From RPQJ01 sp963700045 (lineage in GTDB: Bacteria; Pseudomonadota; Gammaproteobacteria; Steroidobacterales; Steroidobacteraceae), in assembly GCA_963700045.1 (NCBI GenBank), contig CAVOWK010000042.1, positions 22,881-86,880 on the forward strand: a DNA stretch of 64,000 nt, read 5' to 3'. Both the position numbers and the translations under genes were made by a program. Below the pieces are notes generated by a model that had not been told where the DNA came from, did not search any database, and saw only the letters and a list, made by a program, of their open reading frames with translations. Below, piece by piece: positions 10,461 through 19,601 of this stretch. Positions within the stretch are counted from its first letter, which is position 1. Every line of letters begins with the position of its first letter.

Positions 10461-10505
10461 TTCATTGTTTTAACTGAACTTTTCTCCTCCGCAGAACGGT
10501 TATGA

Positions 10506-10533
10506 GGAACTTCCCCGGGATTTAGCACTCCAA
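10506..10533 (+). promoter_or_regulatory. Sigma-E (RpoE/AlgU)-type promoter of rpoH
   Basis: The -35 element GGAACTT (10506-10512) is an exact match to the RpoE consensus. After 16 bases comes TCCAA (10529-10533), close to the -10 TCTGA/TCAAA. The E. coli rpoH P3 promoter has the same 16-base spacer, and rpoH is a classical RpoE target. The predicted start point is near 10540, about 49 bases before the rpoH ATG. Confidence 0.75.
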
Positions 10534-10548
10534 TCCGCAGACTGCTAA
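10522..10548. promoter_or_regulatory. CIRCE-like HrcA operator
   Basis: TTAGCACTC (10522-10530), nine bases, then GACTGCTAA (10540-10548). The CIRCE consensus is TTAGCACTC-N9-GAGTGCTAA, so 17 of 18 arm positions match with exact spacing. It overlaps the -10 region and predicted start point of the rpoH promoter, a repressor position. Confidence 0.7.
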
Positions 10549-10588
10549 TATTGGTGACACACAGGTACTAAGAGGTACGTTCGAACCG

Positions 10589-11468
<880 letters not shown>

Positions 11469-11486
11469 CGGCGCGCGTCACGCCGT

Positions 11487-12041
11487 CTACTTTGCCCGTG
11501 CCTTCGCCTTTGCCTTGGACGTACGGCCGCTGCGCTTCGCCTTGCGCGCGCGAGTCGTCTTTGCCTTAGCCGCCTTTGCCGCCTTCGCCGCCTTCGTGGG
11601 CCGAGCCACCTTGGTGTAGGTCTCGGCGGCGACCTTGCGCGCACCGCGACCCGCATTCCGCACGATCGAGACCGCGCGGTTCACGTCACTGACGACCCGC
11701 TCGCGGACCGCCCGCAGCTCATCGGCCTGGCCACGTACCAGGTCAGTGACGTTGTCCGATTGCGCAACACGTTCGAGTTGCGCGGCGGCGTTCGACAGCG
11801 CCGACGTGACGACTTCAAGCTGCAATGCCATCAGGCTCAACACGGCCTCGTGCGACACGTTCGTCAGTTTCACGCCGGAGTGCGTCACGACGCGGACGGG
11901 ATCCTGCAGCGCCCGAATGCCCTTCGCGGATCTCGCGGCAGCGCCGCGCACGGCCTTGCCGGGTGCACGGCGCAACCTCTCTGCCTGCTCAGCCAGGACC
12001 TGGGCCTGCTCATTCACGAACTCTTTGACTTTGCTCGCCAT
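11487..12041 (-). CDS. Phasin-family protein with Lys/Ala-rich tail
   Basis: The N-terminal about 120 residues are amphipathic helix, as in phasins that coat polyhydroxyalkanoate granules (QVLAEQAERLRRAPGKAVRG; EAVLSLMALQLEVVTSALSN). The last about 55 residues are almost only Lys, Ala, Arg and Thr (for example KAAKAAKAAKAK), like histone H1 and the DNA-binding tail of Pseudomonas PhaF. A PhaF-like role, tethering granules to the nucleoid, is inference. It converges on rpoH with only 18 bases between stops and no visible terminator. Confidence 0.75.
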   Translation of the reverse strand: MASKVKEFVNEQAQVLAEQAERLRRAPGKAVRGAAARSAKGIRALQDPVRVVTHSGVKLTNVSHEAVLSLMALQLEVVTSALSNAAAQLERVAQSDNVTDLVRGQADELRAVRERVVSDVNRAVSIVRNAGRGARKVAAETYTKVARPTKAAKAAKAAKAKTTRARKAKRSGRTSKAKAKARAK

Positions 12042-12164
12042 CGGACGCTCCTGAGGAATTTACGGGATCACGGCACGATCCAGGCTGAACCTACGCCACA
12101 CGCACCTGTCCGGCAAATCAGGAACAGTCCAGGGGTGTGCCAGGCGCATCACCGGCCAACTTGA

Positions 12165-12212
12165 CCCTTCCTCCCTTCCTCCCTTCCTCCCTTCCTTCCT
12201 TCCTCCCTTCCC
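12165..12212. repeat. CCCTTCCT array abutting a stop codon
   Basis: About 48 bases of almost uninterrupted pyrimidine (CCCTTCCT units), touching the TAA stop of the minus-strand OmpA-like lipoprotein. Only one arm is present. On the transcribed strand of that gene it gives a GGGAGGAAGG-rich tail right after the stop. Confidence 0.75.
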
Positions 12213-12911
12213 TTAGCCCTGCTTCGCCTTCTGGACGCTGTCCTCGGTGACCGGCACGATCGTGATTTCCACGCGCCGGTTCTGGGCACGGCCGTCTTCC
12301 GTGTCGTTCGTCGCAACGGGGTGAGCCTCCCCGGCGCCGACCGTCACGATGCGCGTCCGCATGACACCGTGGCTCGACAGATAGGACGCCACGCTGTTGG
12401 CGCGCTTTTCCGACAACTGCTGGTTATACGCGTCGCTACCGACGCTGTCGGTGTGCCCGGCGACCTCGATGACCGTCTTGTCGTACTCCTTCAGCGTTGC
12501 CGCAACCTTGTCCAGTACCGGGTAGAACTGGGCATTCAGGTCGGCGCTGTTGAACGCGAACGTCACACCGCCGGGCATGTCGAGCGTGATGTTGTCGCCC
12601 TTGCGCACGACATCCACGCCGGTGCCCGCCATCTGCTGGCGCAGCTTCGCTTCCTGCTTGTCCTGGTAGTACCCGACCGACCCGCCGACGAGCGCGCCTG
12701 CGGCCGCTCCGATCATGGCGGACTTGAAAGGGTTGTTGCCGGCGCTCAGCAGTCCGACGACCGCGCCAGCTGCCGCTCCGTACCCGGCGCCCTTGCGGGT
12801 CTTCTCCTTCTCTGGGTTGGTGGCCATGTCTTCCATCGAGGCGCACCCGGCCAGGGCGACGGCGGTAGCGGCAAGCAAGGCGATAAAGCCAGACTTAACG
12901 GGATGATTCAT
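12213..12911 (-). CDS. OmpA-family outer-membrane lipoprotein (YiaD-like)
   Basis: Peptidoglycan-linked outer-membrane lipoprotein. The start at 12911 (MNHPVKSGF) has AGGAG six bases upstream. The signal peptide ends VALAGC (lipobox). A Gly/Ala-rich glycine-zipper segment follows (GYGAAAGAVVGLL; MIGAAAGALVGGSVGYY), then an OmpA C-terminal domain with VAGHTDSVGSDAYNQQLSEK, the Asp/Arg pair that binds diaminopimelate (NDTEDGRAQNRRVEI). 232 residues, as in YiaD-type proteins. Confidence 0.9.
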   Translation of the reverse strand: MNHPVKSGFIALLAATAVALAGCASMEDMATNPEKEKTRKGAGYGAAAGAVVGLLSAGNNPFKSAMIGAAAGALVGGSVGYYQDKQEAKLRQQMAGTGVDVVRKGDNITLDMPGGVTFAFNSADLNAQFYPVLDKVAATLKEYDKTVIEVAGHTDSVGSDAYNQQLSEKRANSVASYLSSHGVMRTRIVTVGAGEAHPVATNDTEDGRAQNRRVEITIVPVTEDSVQKAKQG

Positions 12912-13226
12912 GAGTGACTCCTGATTGCAAACCTTCACAGTTCGTTGATAGTTCTGATTCATGACAGGCCAATTGTAAGAATCCAGTTGAAATTGGTTTG
13001 ATGGCAGCGGCGCCTGGTGCCGACATTACGGCCCGCTGGGTTTCCAGATTCAGCGGATCGGGCAATGGTTCCTCGCGCCTGGCCTGATCTGCAACGATGC
13101 CAAGGTCCGGCCGGTGCGCATGGATGTGTCGGTCCACCGGTCAGCATAGTGCCGCCGCGGGGTGTCGGGCCACCGTTTCCATTAGAATTGCGCCCCCGCC
13201 GCACAAGAATCCGACCGGAAGCCGCC
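12912..13226. other. Divergent intergenic region with candidate promoters
   Basis: 315 bases between the OmpA-like gene (minus) and gcdH (plus). A minus-strand TACAAT (12972-12977) sits inside a CCAATT...AATTGG inverted repeat (12969-12996); TAGAAT (13183-13188) precedes gcdH. I see no convincing -35 elements, RNA gene or repeat here. Confidence 0.4.
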
Positions 13227-14400
13227 GTGCCCGCCAACGCCCTGAACCCCCTCGACCTGTACGACGTCCGCGCCTCGCTCTCCGACAGAAGAGCGCATGG
13301 TGCAGGACTCCGTGGCGCGCTTCGTCGACGACGCCGTGCTCCCGATCATCCGCCCGCATTTCGAGAACCACACTTTCCCGAAAGAACTGGTTGGCGAACT
13401 CGCCGGGCTCGGCCTGCTCGGCAGCTCGCTCGAGGGCTTCGGTTGTGCGGGCATGAACGCCGTGAGCTATGGCCTCATCTGCCAGGAACTCGAACGCGGC
13501 GATTCGGGCCTGCGCAGTTTCGTGTCGGTGCAGTCTTCGCTCTGCATGTACCCGATCTACACCTACGGCAGCGAAGAGCAGAAGCAGCGCTACCTGCCGC
13601 GCATGGCGCAGGGCGAGGTGATCGGCGCGTTCGGCCTCACTGAACCGCACGGCGGCTCCGACCCGGCCAACATGAAGACGCACGCGAAGCGTCGCGGTGG
13701 CGACTGGGTGCTGAACGGCGCCAAGATGTGGATCACCAACTCGCCGATCGCCGACGTCTTCATCATCTGGGCGCGGGCCGAGGAAGGCATTCGCGGCTTC
13801 CTGGTGGACCGTGGCACGAAGGGCCTCGAAACGCCGGAGATCGAGAACAAGTTCTCGCTGCGTGCGTCGGCGACCGGCGCGATCTTCCTGAACGACGTCG
13901 TCGTGCCCGATTCCGCGATGCTGCCCGGCACCACCTGCGGCATCAAGGCGCCGCTCTCGTGCCTGACGCAGGCCCGCTACGGCATCACCTGGGGCGTGAT
14001 CGGCGCCGCGCAGGCGTGCCTCAAGGAAGTGCTCGAGTATTCCAGGACGCGCATCCTGTTCAACCGGCCACTGGCCGCGACGCAGGCGATCCAGATCCGG
14101 CTCGCCGAGATGTCACGCAAGATCACGCTGGCGCAGCTGCTGTCGCTGCAGCTCGGCCGCCTGAAGGACCAGGGGCTGATGTCGCCTTCGCACGTGTCGC
14201 TCGCGAAGTGGAACAATTGCCGCGCGGCGATCGAAGTCGCGCGCGACGCCCGCGACATCCTTGGCGGCTCCGGCATCAGCGCCGAGTACGTGCCGATCCG
14301 GCACGCGCTCAACCTCGAGAGCGTCATCACCTACGAAGGCACCGAGACGATTCACCAGCTCACGATCGGCCGCGAGCTGACCGGCATCAACGCGTTCTGA
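13227..14400 (+). CDS. gcdH: Glutaryl-CoA dehydrogenase, apparent frameshift near N-terminus
   Basis: FAD-dependent oxidative decarboxylation of glutaryl-CoA to crotonyl-CoA in lysine/tryptophan breakdown. A GTG start at 13227 gives ALNPLDLYDVRASLSD; after one extra base near 13286 the frame continues EERMVQDSVARFVDDAVLP to the end. The body has FGLTEPHGGSDP, KMWITNSPIADVFIIWA and RYGITWGVIGAAQACL, and the catalytic Glu in YEGTETIHQLTIGRELTGIN, an ending characteristic of the glutaryl-CoA subgroup. Other acyl-CoA dehydrogenases are less likely. No neighbour helps with function. Confidence 0.88.
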
Positions 14401-14452
14401 CCCCTGCAGGCGACGGTCTGCAGCCGCACGCAACACGGCTCGAGCTGAACAG

Positions 14453-15241
14453 CTATTGGCGCGTGACCGCGTACTCCACCGTCACTACGGCCTTGACCAG
14501 CTTCTCCACCGTGCTCGTGTCGTAGCTGCCGTAGTCGGCCGTTTCCGTCGAATTCGGTGACGTGATCTGGAACACCCCCTGCGACGCCGAGCGCAGCGGT
14601 CCCACCGTCACGCCACTGTTGGCAGCGAACTGCTGCGCTCGCAGCAGGGAATCCTTGGTCGCCGCGCCGATCAGCCGCACTTTCACTGCGTTGAGGTCGG
14701 TGAAGAAGTACTGCGGCGGCATCGCATTGATCGCAACGCCGTCGCTGATCAGGCGTGATGCGCCCGTGGCAATGGTGCCGATCTGCGCGACGTTCTGCGA
14801 CGAGAACTCGAACTGTCGACTCAGCTCGTACCCGAGAACGCGACCGGTCTGCACACCGCCAGGGCCGAACTCCTGGATGGTCTGCGTATTGACGGTACCC
14901 CGCTGCAGCCTCTCCACGTCGGCGCCCACGACCGACTCGAGGTACTTCACGACGCGCGCCGAGTCGGCATCGAGCTTGCCGTAGGCCGTGGACAAGTCAG
15001 GTCCGCGCACGCTGACGATCGCGCGCCAGGTGCCGGCGTCGGAGATCACCTTCTCCTCGGCGTAGCCTTTCACCGTGATCTTGTCCCCCGCCAGCTTGAT
15101 GCGCTCCAGGCTCGACGCGACGATCCACGCGGCCAGCACGAGACCGACGGCGAGTGCGACACCGAGCGCAAGGAAAGCTGACGTCGCCTGGCCACGCTGC
15201 CAGGCCATCGCCGCCGTCGGACGAAAACCGCGTGTCGTCAT
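14453..15241 (-). CDS. SIMPL (DUF541) domain protein, membrane-anchored
   Basis: 262 residues. An N-terminal membrane segment (about 18-42, AFLALGVALAVGLVLAAWIV) is followed by a SIMPL domain: ITVKGYAEEKVISDAGTWRA at the start and QRGTVNTQTIQEFGPGG, VAIDAMPPQ-like and FTDLNAVKVRLIGAATKDSL later. SIMPL proteins are periplasmic or envelope proteins of undefined function. The start at 15241 (MTTRGFRPTAA) has AGGGAA upstream; the longer upstream frame would run through the intergenic region. Confidence 0.85.
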   Translation of the reverse strand: MTTRGFRPTAAMAWQRGQATSAFLALGVALAVGLVLAAWIVASSLERIKLAGDKITVKGYAEEKVISDAGTWRAIVSVRGPDLSTAYGKLDADSARVVKYLESVVGADVERLQRGTVNTQTIQEFGPGGVQTGRVLGYELSRQFEFSSQNVAQIGTIATGASRLISDGVAINAMPPQYFFTDLNAVKVRLIGAATKDSLLRAQQFAANSGVTVGPLRSASQGVFQITSPNSTETADYGSYDTSTVEKLVKAVVTVEYAVTRQ

Positions 15242-15381
15242 GAAGATTTCCCTGCGTGGCAGCGACTGCTGCGCCATTTTGTGGCGGCATTTTTTACCAA
15301 AGTGACACACGGTGACAGTCCAGACCTGCCCGATTTCGACACGTGTTCTGCAAGCCACTGAAAAGCCGCAGATTTTTAATC

Positions 15382-15397
15382 TGGCACGCAGCTTGCT
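15382..15397 (+). promoter_or_regulatory. Orphan sigma-54 promoter
   Basis: TGGCACG (15382-15388), four bases, TTGCT (15393-15397) matches the RpoN consensus TGGCACG-N4-TTGCW exactly, with GG at -24 and GC at -12 twelve bases apart. It reads rightwards, but no plus-strand gene follows: the next gene is on the minus strand and ends at 15522. A transcript would start near 15408. Confidence 0.7.
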
Positions 15398-15407
15398 TAT
15401 CAACTTT

Positions 15408-15500
15408 GTCCTTCATTGGCCCAGAAGAGCAGACCAAGCGCCGAAGGGCGAAGGACGAGCAAGCCAGCTCAGGATGGGGATTGCCGCCAGGGGATCTATC
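15408..15500 (+). ncRNA. Candidate structured RNA downstream of the sigma-54 promoter
   Basis: This 114-base gap before the channel gene contains a perfect hairpin CGCC-GAAG-GGCG (15439-15450), flanked by GCAGACC on the left and GGACGAGCAAGCC on the right. The order of these elements resembles the GEMM (cyclic-di-GMP-I) riboswitch core (GCAAACC, GAAA-capped stem, GGGACGCAAAGCC), but the match is partial. It could be a small RNA or leader, or merely a hairpin. No terminator or downstream gene is visible. Confidence 0.25.
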
Positions 15501-15521
15501 CGGAAGTACGCGACGTGCGGG

Positions 15522-16631
15522 TCAGCGGCCGTCGTTCGCGTCGATGGCGATGACGCGATCGCCCGGTTCGATTCGCAACGTCGGATCGCTCCAGCACCCG
15601 AACCGGCGTTGCCCGCGACGGATCTCGACGATCACGGTGCCCTCGGTTTCGCGCGCCAGGCGCCCCACTTCTTCCGCACGGGCCTCGCGCTCGACGAGCT
15701 GGCACTGCCCGCGGTACGACAGCAATTCCGAGACGAAGTCGATCGTGCCCTGCGTGCTGACCGCATCGGCCATCAGGTAGCCGCCAAAGCGCGACGGCGA
15801 GACGATTTCGTCAGCTCCGCCCGAGCGCACGATCTTTACGTTCTCCGGTTCGGCCACGCTGGCGATGATGCGAACCCCGCTCGCCAGCGCGCGTACCGTC
15901 AGCACGATCAGTACGGTGGTGTCGTCACGACCGACGCTGACGATGACTGAATGCGCCCGCTGCACACCGGCCACCCGCAGGATTTCCTCGCTCGAGGCAT
16001 CGCCGTGCAGACCGATGAAGCCGCGCTCAGCCGCGCGCGTGACTTCTTCGCGGTCCGGGTCGATCACGACGATCTGCGCGGGCTCCCAGCCCCGCAGCAG
16101 CAGTTCGGAGGCAGCGATCGAGCCGCTGTGGCCGTAGCCGCAGAGAATGACGTGATCCTTCAATTCGCGCTGCAAACGCAACATGCGCCATTCCTCGATG
16201 AGCCGCTGGATGATGAGCTGATACGCCGTGCCCAGGAAGGTCAGCCAGACGAAAATCCGCACCGGCGTAACGAAAAATGCATCGATCAGACGTGCCTGGT
16301 CGGAGACCGGCACGATGTCGCCATAGCCGACGGTCGTGATCGTGACCATCGTGAAATAGAAGATGTCCGAAACGGAGACGTGGCCGTCGATCTGGTCCCG
16401 CAGGCCGTCGCGGTCGAGCAGGAAAACGAGGAACACCGACGCGACCAGCAACAGCACGAAGCCTGCACGCAGCATCAAGGTGACTTCTGGGGGGCGTGCT
16501 GCGCGGCGGATCAGCAGCGGCAGCGCAGCGTCGCCCCGCTCCGCACGGATGCGGTGCATCGTGCGGCGTACCCAGCCGAGTCGAATCCGTCGTGACCCGC
16601 TCAAGTCGCCGGTCCGGCGCGAAGAAGTCAA
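15522..16631 (-). CDS. Potassium channel with TrkA-N (RCK) domain
   Basis: Two-transmembrane K+ channel subunit. A membrane helix (about 55-72), pore helix and selectivity filter TVGYGD (in TITTVGYGDIVPVS), and second helix (about 115-140) come first. A cytosolic Rossmann RCK/TrkA-N domain follows with GYGHSGSIAASELL and VVIDPDREEV, then a TrkA-C-like end. 369 residues, similar to MthK/Kch types. The start at 16631 is the first ATG; a later one would shorten only the basic N-terminal tail. Regulation by ligand binding to the RCK domain is inferred from the family. Confidence 0.92.
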   Translation of the reverse strand: MTSSRRTGDLSGSRRIRLGWVRRTMHRIRAERGDAALPLLIRRAARPPEVTLMLRAGFVLLLVASVFLVFLLDRDGLRDQIDGHVSVSDIFYFTMVTITTVGYGDIVPVSDQARLIDAFFVTPVRIFVWLTFLGTAYQLIIQRLIEEWRMLRLQRELKDHVILCGYGHSGSIAASELLLRGWEPAQIVVIDPDREEVTRAAERGFIGLHGDASSEEILRVAGVQRAHSVIVSVGRDDTTVLIVLTVRALASGVRIIASVAEPENVKIVRSGGADEIVSPSRFGGYLMADAVSTQGTIDFVSELLSYRGQCQLVEREARAEEVGRLARETEGTVIVEIRRGQRRFGCWSDPTLRIEPGDRVIAIDANDGR

Positions 16632-16731
16632 ATGGACACCCCGTCAGCGGCGGCGGCACGCCGCCCGGCGCAGCACCGACTATAGCGCACGCGGCCGCGG
16701 GGTTCGGCTGCGCAGGAAGATCCCGGCCAGG

Positions 16732-16989
16732 TCAGGCGACCGCGAGCGGCGCCAGTTCGTAGCCGATGATTTCGCGGGTCTGCGGATCGAGGATCGGCGT
16801 GCCGCTGTTCCAGCGGCCGGTGACCCTGGCCGCCTCGAGCAGGTTGCGGCTGGGTACCACGGACGTCAGCATCAACCCGCCCTGGGGGTCGCGGATGAAT
16901 GCCGTCACCGACGAACTCGGATTTCCGGCCGAGGCCGGCTCGGGAAACAGCAGGGCGAGGACTTCTTCTGGTGTGTTCGTGTCGGACAT
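16732..16989 (-). CDS. Small conserved-looking protein of unknown function
   Basis: 85 residues from ATG 16989 (MSDTNTPEEVLALLFPEPAS). The C-terminal half has the ordered sequence VTGRWNSGTPILDPQTREIIGYELAPLAV. No signal peptide, membrane segment or metal motif. I do not recognise the family. It is coding-like because composition stays balanced and a purine-rich AGGAAAG lies upstream. It sits head-to-head with the phosphodiesterase gene, 254 bp apart. Confidence 0.55.
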   Translation of the reverse strand: MSDTNTPEEVLALLFPEPASAGNPSSSVTAFIRDPQGGLMLTSVVPSRNLLEAARVTGRWNSGTPILDPQTREIIGYELAPLAVA

Positions 16990-17132
16990 TGTCTTTGTGC
17001 TTTCCTGTTCCTGGGAAAGGAGGTAGCAACTTGCATGCCAACGCGCGGGCCCAGCAATCCCGGGCAAGCAGGGTGTGTTCGCCAGGGCGAGGTGACAGCA
17101 CGCGTCAATCGCGGTGACCGGCGCTGTCCATG

Positions 17133-17148
17133 TGTGAAGCTCGTCACA
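17133..17148. promoter_or_regulatory. CRP/Clp binding site upstream of the glycerophosphodiesterase operon
   Basis: TGTGA-AGCTCG-TCACA matches both CRP half-sites with the canonical six-base spacer and extra flanking ATG/TTG symmetry. It is centred about 103 bases before the ATG at 17244. With the TAAACT at 17201-17206 or nearby CACATT as -10, the centre would fall close to -61.5, a class I activation position. Confidence 0.7.
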
Positions 17149-17243
17149 TTGCGCGGCGAGCGGCCCCACTGTCGTCAAGCGCGATGTGGTGCACATTAAG
17201 TAAACTCCGCGTCCGGGATGCAGCGACCGCACGGAAGAGAAGA

Positions 17244-18008
17244 ATGAACAGCACTGACACCCGGCTGCCGGAGATCATCGCGCATCGCGGCAATGCCATC
17301 GAGTTCCCCGAGAACACGTTGCAGGCACTGGAATCCGCCGTGGCCCTGGGCGTGCGCCACGTCGAGTTCGACGTGCAACTGACGGCCGACCACGTCCCCG
17401 TCGTGTTCCACGATTCGGATCTCGCCCGCGTCGGCAACCGTCCCGAGAGCGTGCATTCGTTGTCCTGGTCGCAGCTCGCCGGGATTCCGGTAGGCGAGGT
17501 CAGTCGCTTCGGCGACCGCTTCGCCCACACCTGCGCCCCATCGCTGGCACAGGCGGTGGAGGCGATCGCCGGCTGGGATGGGGTCACCGCATTCGTCGAA
17601 GTGAAGCGCGCGAGCCTGCGTCAGTTCGGCCAGGAAACCGTGCTGCGCCGGACGAGCGAAGTGCTGCAGCCGGTGCTGAACCGCTGCGTGCTGATTTCGT
17701 TCGATCTCGCTGCCGTCAGGATCCTGCGCCTGATGACGGGCGCGCGGATCGGCTGGGTACTGCATCAATACGACGCGGACAGCCTGCGCGAAGCGACCAC
17801 GCTCGCGCCTGAGTTCCTCTTCTGCAACCTCGAGCGCGTGCCCGCCACGACGGAAAAGCTGTGGCCGGGGCCGTGGGACTGGGCCATCTACGAAGTGCGC
17901 GACCGCGAGACCGCGCGTCACTGCCGCGAGCTGGGTGCAAAGTTCGTCGAGACGATGGCCGTGCGCAGCCTGCGCAACGAGTATGACGAGGCCGCATCCA
18001 GAGCATGA
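17244..18008 (+). CDS. Glycerophosphodiester phosphodiesterase
   Basis: Hydrolyses glycerophosphodiesters to glycerol 3-phosphate and an alcohol. 254 residues, no signal peptide, hence a cytosolic UgpQ-like enzyme. Catalytic elements: IAHRGNAIEFPENTLQALE (His-Arg and Glu), HVEFDVQLTADHVPVVFHD (metal Glu/Asp and second His), and FVEVKRASLRQF (third acidic residue and Lys). The start has AGAGAAGA upstream; the longer frame runs through the CRP site. Its stop overlaps the kinase start by four bases, so both probably serve glycerophospholipid or glycerol use. Confidence 0.92.
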   Translation: MNSTDTRLPEIIAHRGNAIEFPENTLQALESAVALGVRHVEFDVQLTADHVPVVFHDSDLARVGNRPESVHSLSWSQLAGIPVGEVSRFGDRFAHTCAPSLAQAVEAIAGWDGVTAFVEVKRASLRQFGQETVLRRTSEVLQPVLNRCVLISFDLAAVRILRLMTGARIGWVLHQYDADSLREATTLAPEFLFCNLERVPATTEKLWPGPWDWAIYEVRDRETARHCRELGAKFVETMAVRSLRNEYDEAASRA

Positions 18009-19573
18009 GTGCCCGCGACGATGACGCAGACCTCACCTGGCTCGCCGGAGAACTGAGCGCGATCCGCCGCGAACTGCTGCCTCCCGGTGAATCGCGGTCG
18101 CTGTACCTCGCATTGGACCAGGGTGGCACGTCGAGCCGCGCGGTCCTGTTCGATTCACTCGGCCGCGAGGTGGCGACCGCGCACGTCCCGATCAATACGC
18201 GAAGAACGGGCGACGATCGCGTGGAGCACGATGCGGCGGAACTGCTGCAGTCACTGCGAACCGCAGCGCGCGACGTCGTCGAATCGCCGCTCGCGACCGG
18301 CCGACCGATCGTTGCGGCCGGACTCGCCACGCAGCGTTCGACCATCTGCTGCTGGGACCGCAACGACGGGACACCGTTGAGCCCCGCGCTCTCCTGGCAG
18401 GATCGCCGCAACGCTGCCTGGCTCGATGAGCATCTGGGAGCGCGCTCTGGCTGGGTGCGGGAGCTCACGGGGCTGCCGCTGTCGTCGCACTATGGCGCAA
18501 GCAAGATGCGCTGGTGCCTGGACGAGCTGCCCGCCGTGCGGCTGGCTTCGCGCGACGAACGGCTCTGCATTGGACCGCTCGCCAGCTTCCTGGTGCAAGG
18601 CCTGTGCGCGGCGGGCGAAGCCTGCGTCGATCCGGCCAACGCATCGCGCACACTGCTGTTCGACCCTGCGGTCCTGGACTGGTCGCCGCCGCTGCTCGAG
18701 GCTTTCGGCATCCCGGCCGCCATCCTGCCGCGTTGCGTCGGCACGCTGCACGAATTCGGCACCATCGCGGTCGATGCAGGCCGGAGTGTGCCGCTGCTCG
18801 CGTGCAGCGGGGACCAGTCCGCCGTGGTCTTCGCGTTCGGCCCACCCTCGACGACCACTGCCTATGTCAACGCTGGAACGGGAGCGTTCGTGCAGCGCGT
18901 GCTGCGCAACGGTGCCGGTCCTGCCCCGCGCGGGTTGCTGAAGAGCGTGCTGTTCGCGCGGACCGACGATGCAACGGGCGCTCTCTATTGCCACGAAGGC
19001 ACGATCAACGGCGCCTACGCCGCGCTCGAGTGGCTGGGCAAGCGTGTCGCCGTCGACGTCAGGCGCACGCTGAAATCGTTGTCGGCATCGCTGGCAGGCG
19101 GTGACGTTCCGCTGCTGTTCATGAACGGGATCGGCGGACTCGGCGCGCCTTACTGGCTGCCCGATTTCCAGAGCGAATTCCTGGCGGCCGCCGGCGGCCA
19201 CGCCGTGAACGTGGATGACGCGACCGAACTGCAGCAGATCGGCGCCGTCGTCGAGAGCATCGCGTTCCTGATCGCAGTCAACGTGCTTGCCATGCACGGT
19301 GCGACGCCCCTGCAGCGACTGACGATCACCGGTGGACTCGCCGCGTGCGACTACCTGTGTGAAGTCCTGGCCGAAGTCACGCAGATGACCGTGGAACGAC
19401 CGACGCTGCTCGAAGCCACCGCTCGCGGCATTGCGTACCTGGCCGCGGGCCAGCCGCCGGACTGGCAGCCGGTGCCCATCGAAAAGTCATTCGCGCCGAC
19501 CGGGAAGCATCCCGCCCGCGACCGGTTCGATGGGTGGCGCGCCGCGATGGCCGTGCGCACCGGCGCGGCCTAG
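18005..19573 (+). CDS. FGGY-family carbohydrate kinase (glycerol-kinase-like)
   Basis: 522 residues of the FGGY kinase fold: phosphate-1 motif YLALDQGGTSSRAVLFDS near residue 36, SWQDRRNAAWL in the substrate domain, second ATPase half around YVNAGTGAFVQRV and adenosine motif ITGGLAACDYLCEVLAEV. Similarity to GlpK is clear, but substrate residues cannot be settled here. Coupling to a glycerophosphodiesterase suggests glycerol or a related polyol. It is not named glpK because the family is broad. It converges on the next gene. Confidence 0.85.
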   Translation: MSARDDDADLTWLAGELSAIRRELLPPGESRSLYLALDQGGTSSRAVLFDSLGREVATAHVPINTRRTGDDRVEHDAAELLQSLRTAARDVVESPLATGRPIVAAGLATQRSTICCWDRNDGTPLSPALSWQDRRNAAWLDEHLGARSGWVRELTGLPLSSHYGASKMRWCLDELPAVRLASRDERLCIGPLASFLVQGLCAAGEACVDPANASRTLLFDPAVLDWSPPLLEAFGIPAAILPRCVGTLHEFGTIAVDAGRSVPLLACSGDQSAVVFAFGPPSTTTAYVNAGTGAFVQRVLRNGAGPAPRGLLKSVLFARTDDATGALYCHEGTINGAYAALEWLGKRVAVDVRRTLKSLSASLAGGDVPLLFMNGIGGLGAPYWLPDFQSEFLAAAGGHAVNVDDATELQQIGAVVESIAFLIAVNVLAMHGATPLQRLTITGGLAACDYLCEVLAEVTQMTVERPTLLEATARGIAYLAAGQPPDWQPVPIEKSFAPTGKHPARDRFDGWRAAMAVRTGAA

Positions 19574-19601
19574 GGAATTTCCGCACAGGTCTGCATGGGC
19601 T

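Noticed and set aside
10474..10500. A second sigma-E promoter (TGAACTT) upstream of rpoH
   Set aside because: After a 16-base spacer the sequence is GGTTA, which is not a -10; the site at 10506 is far better.
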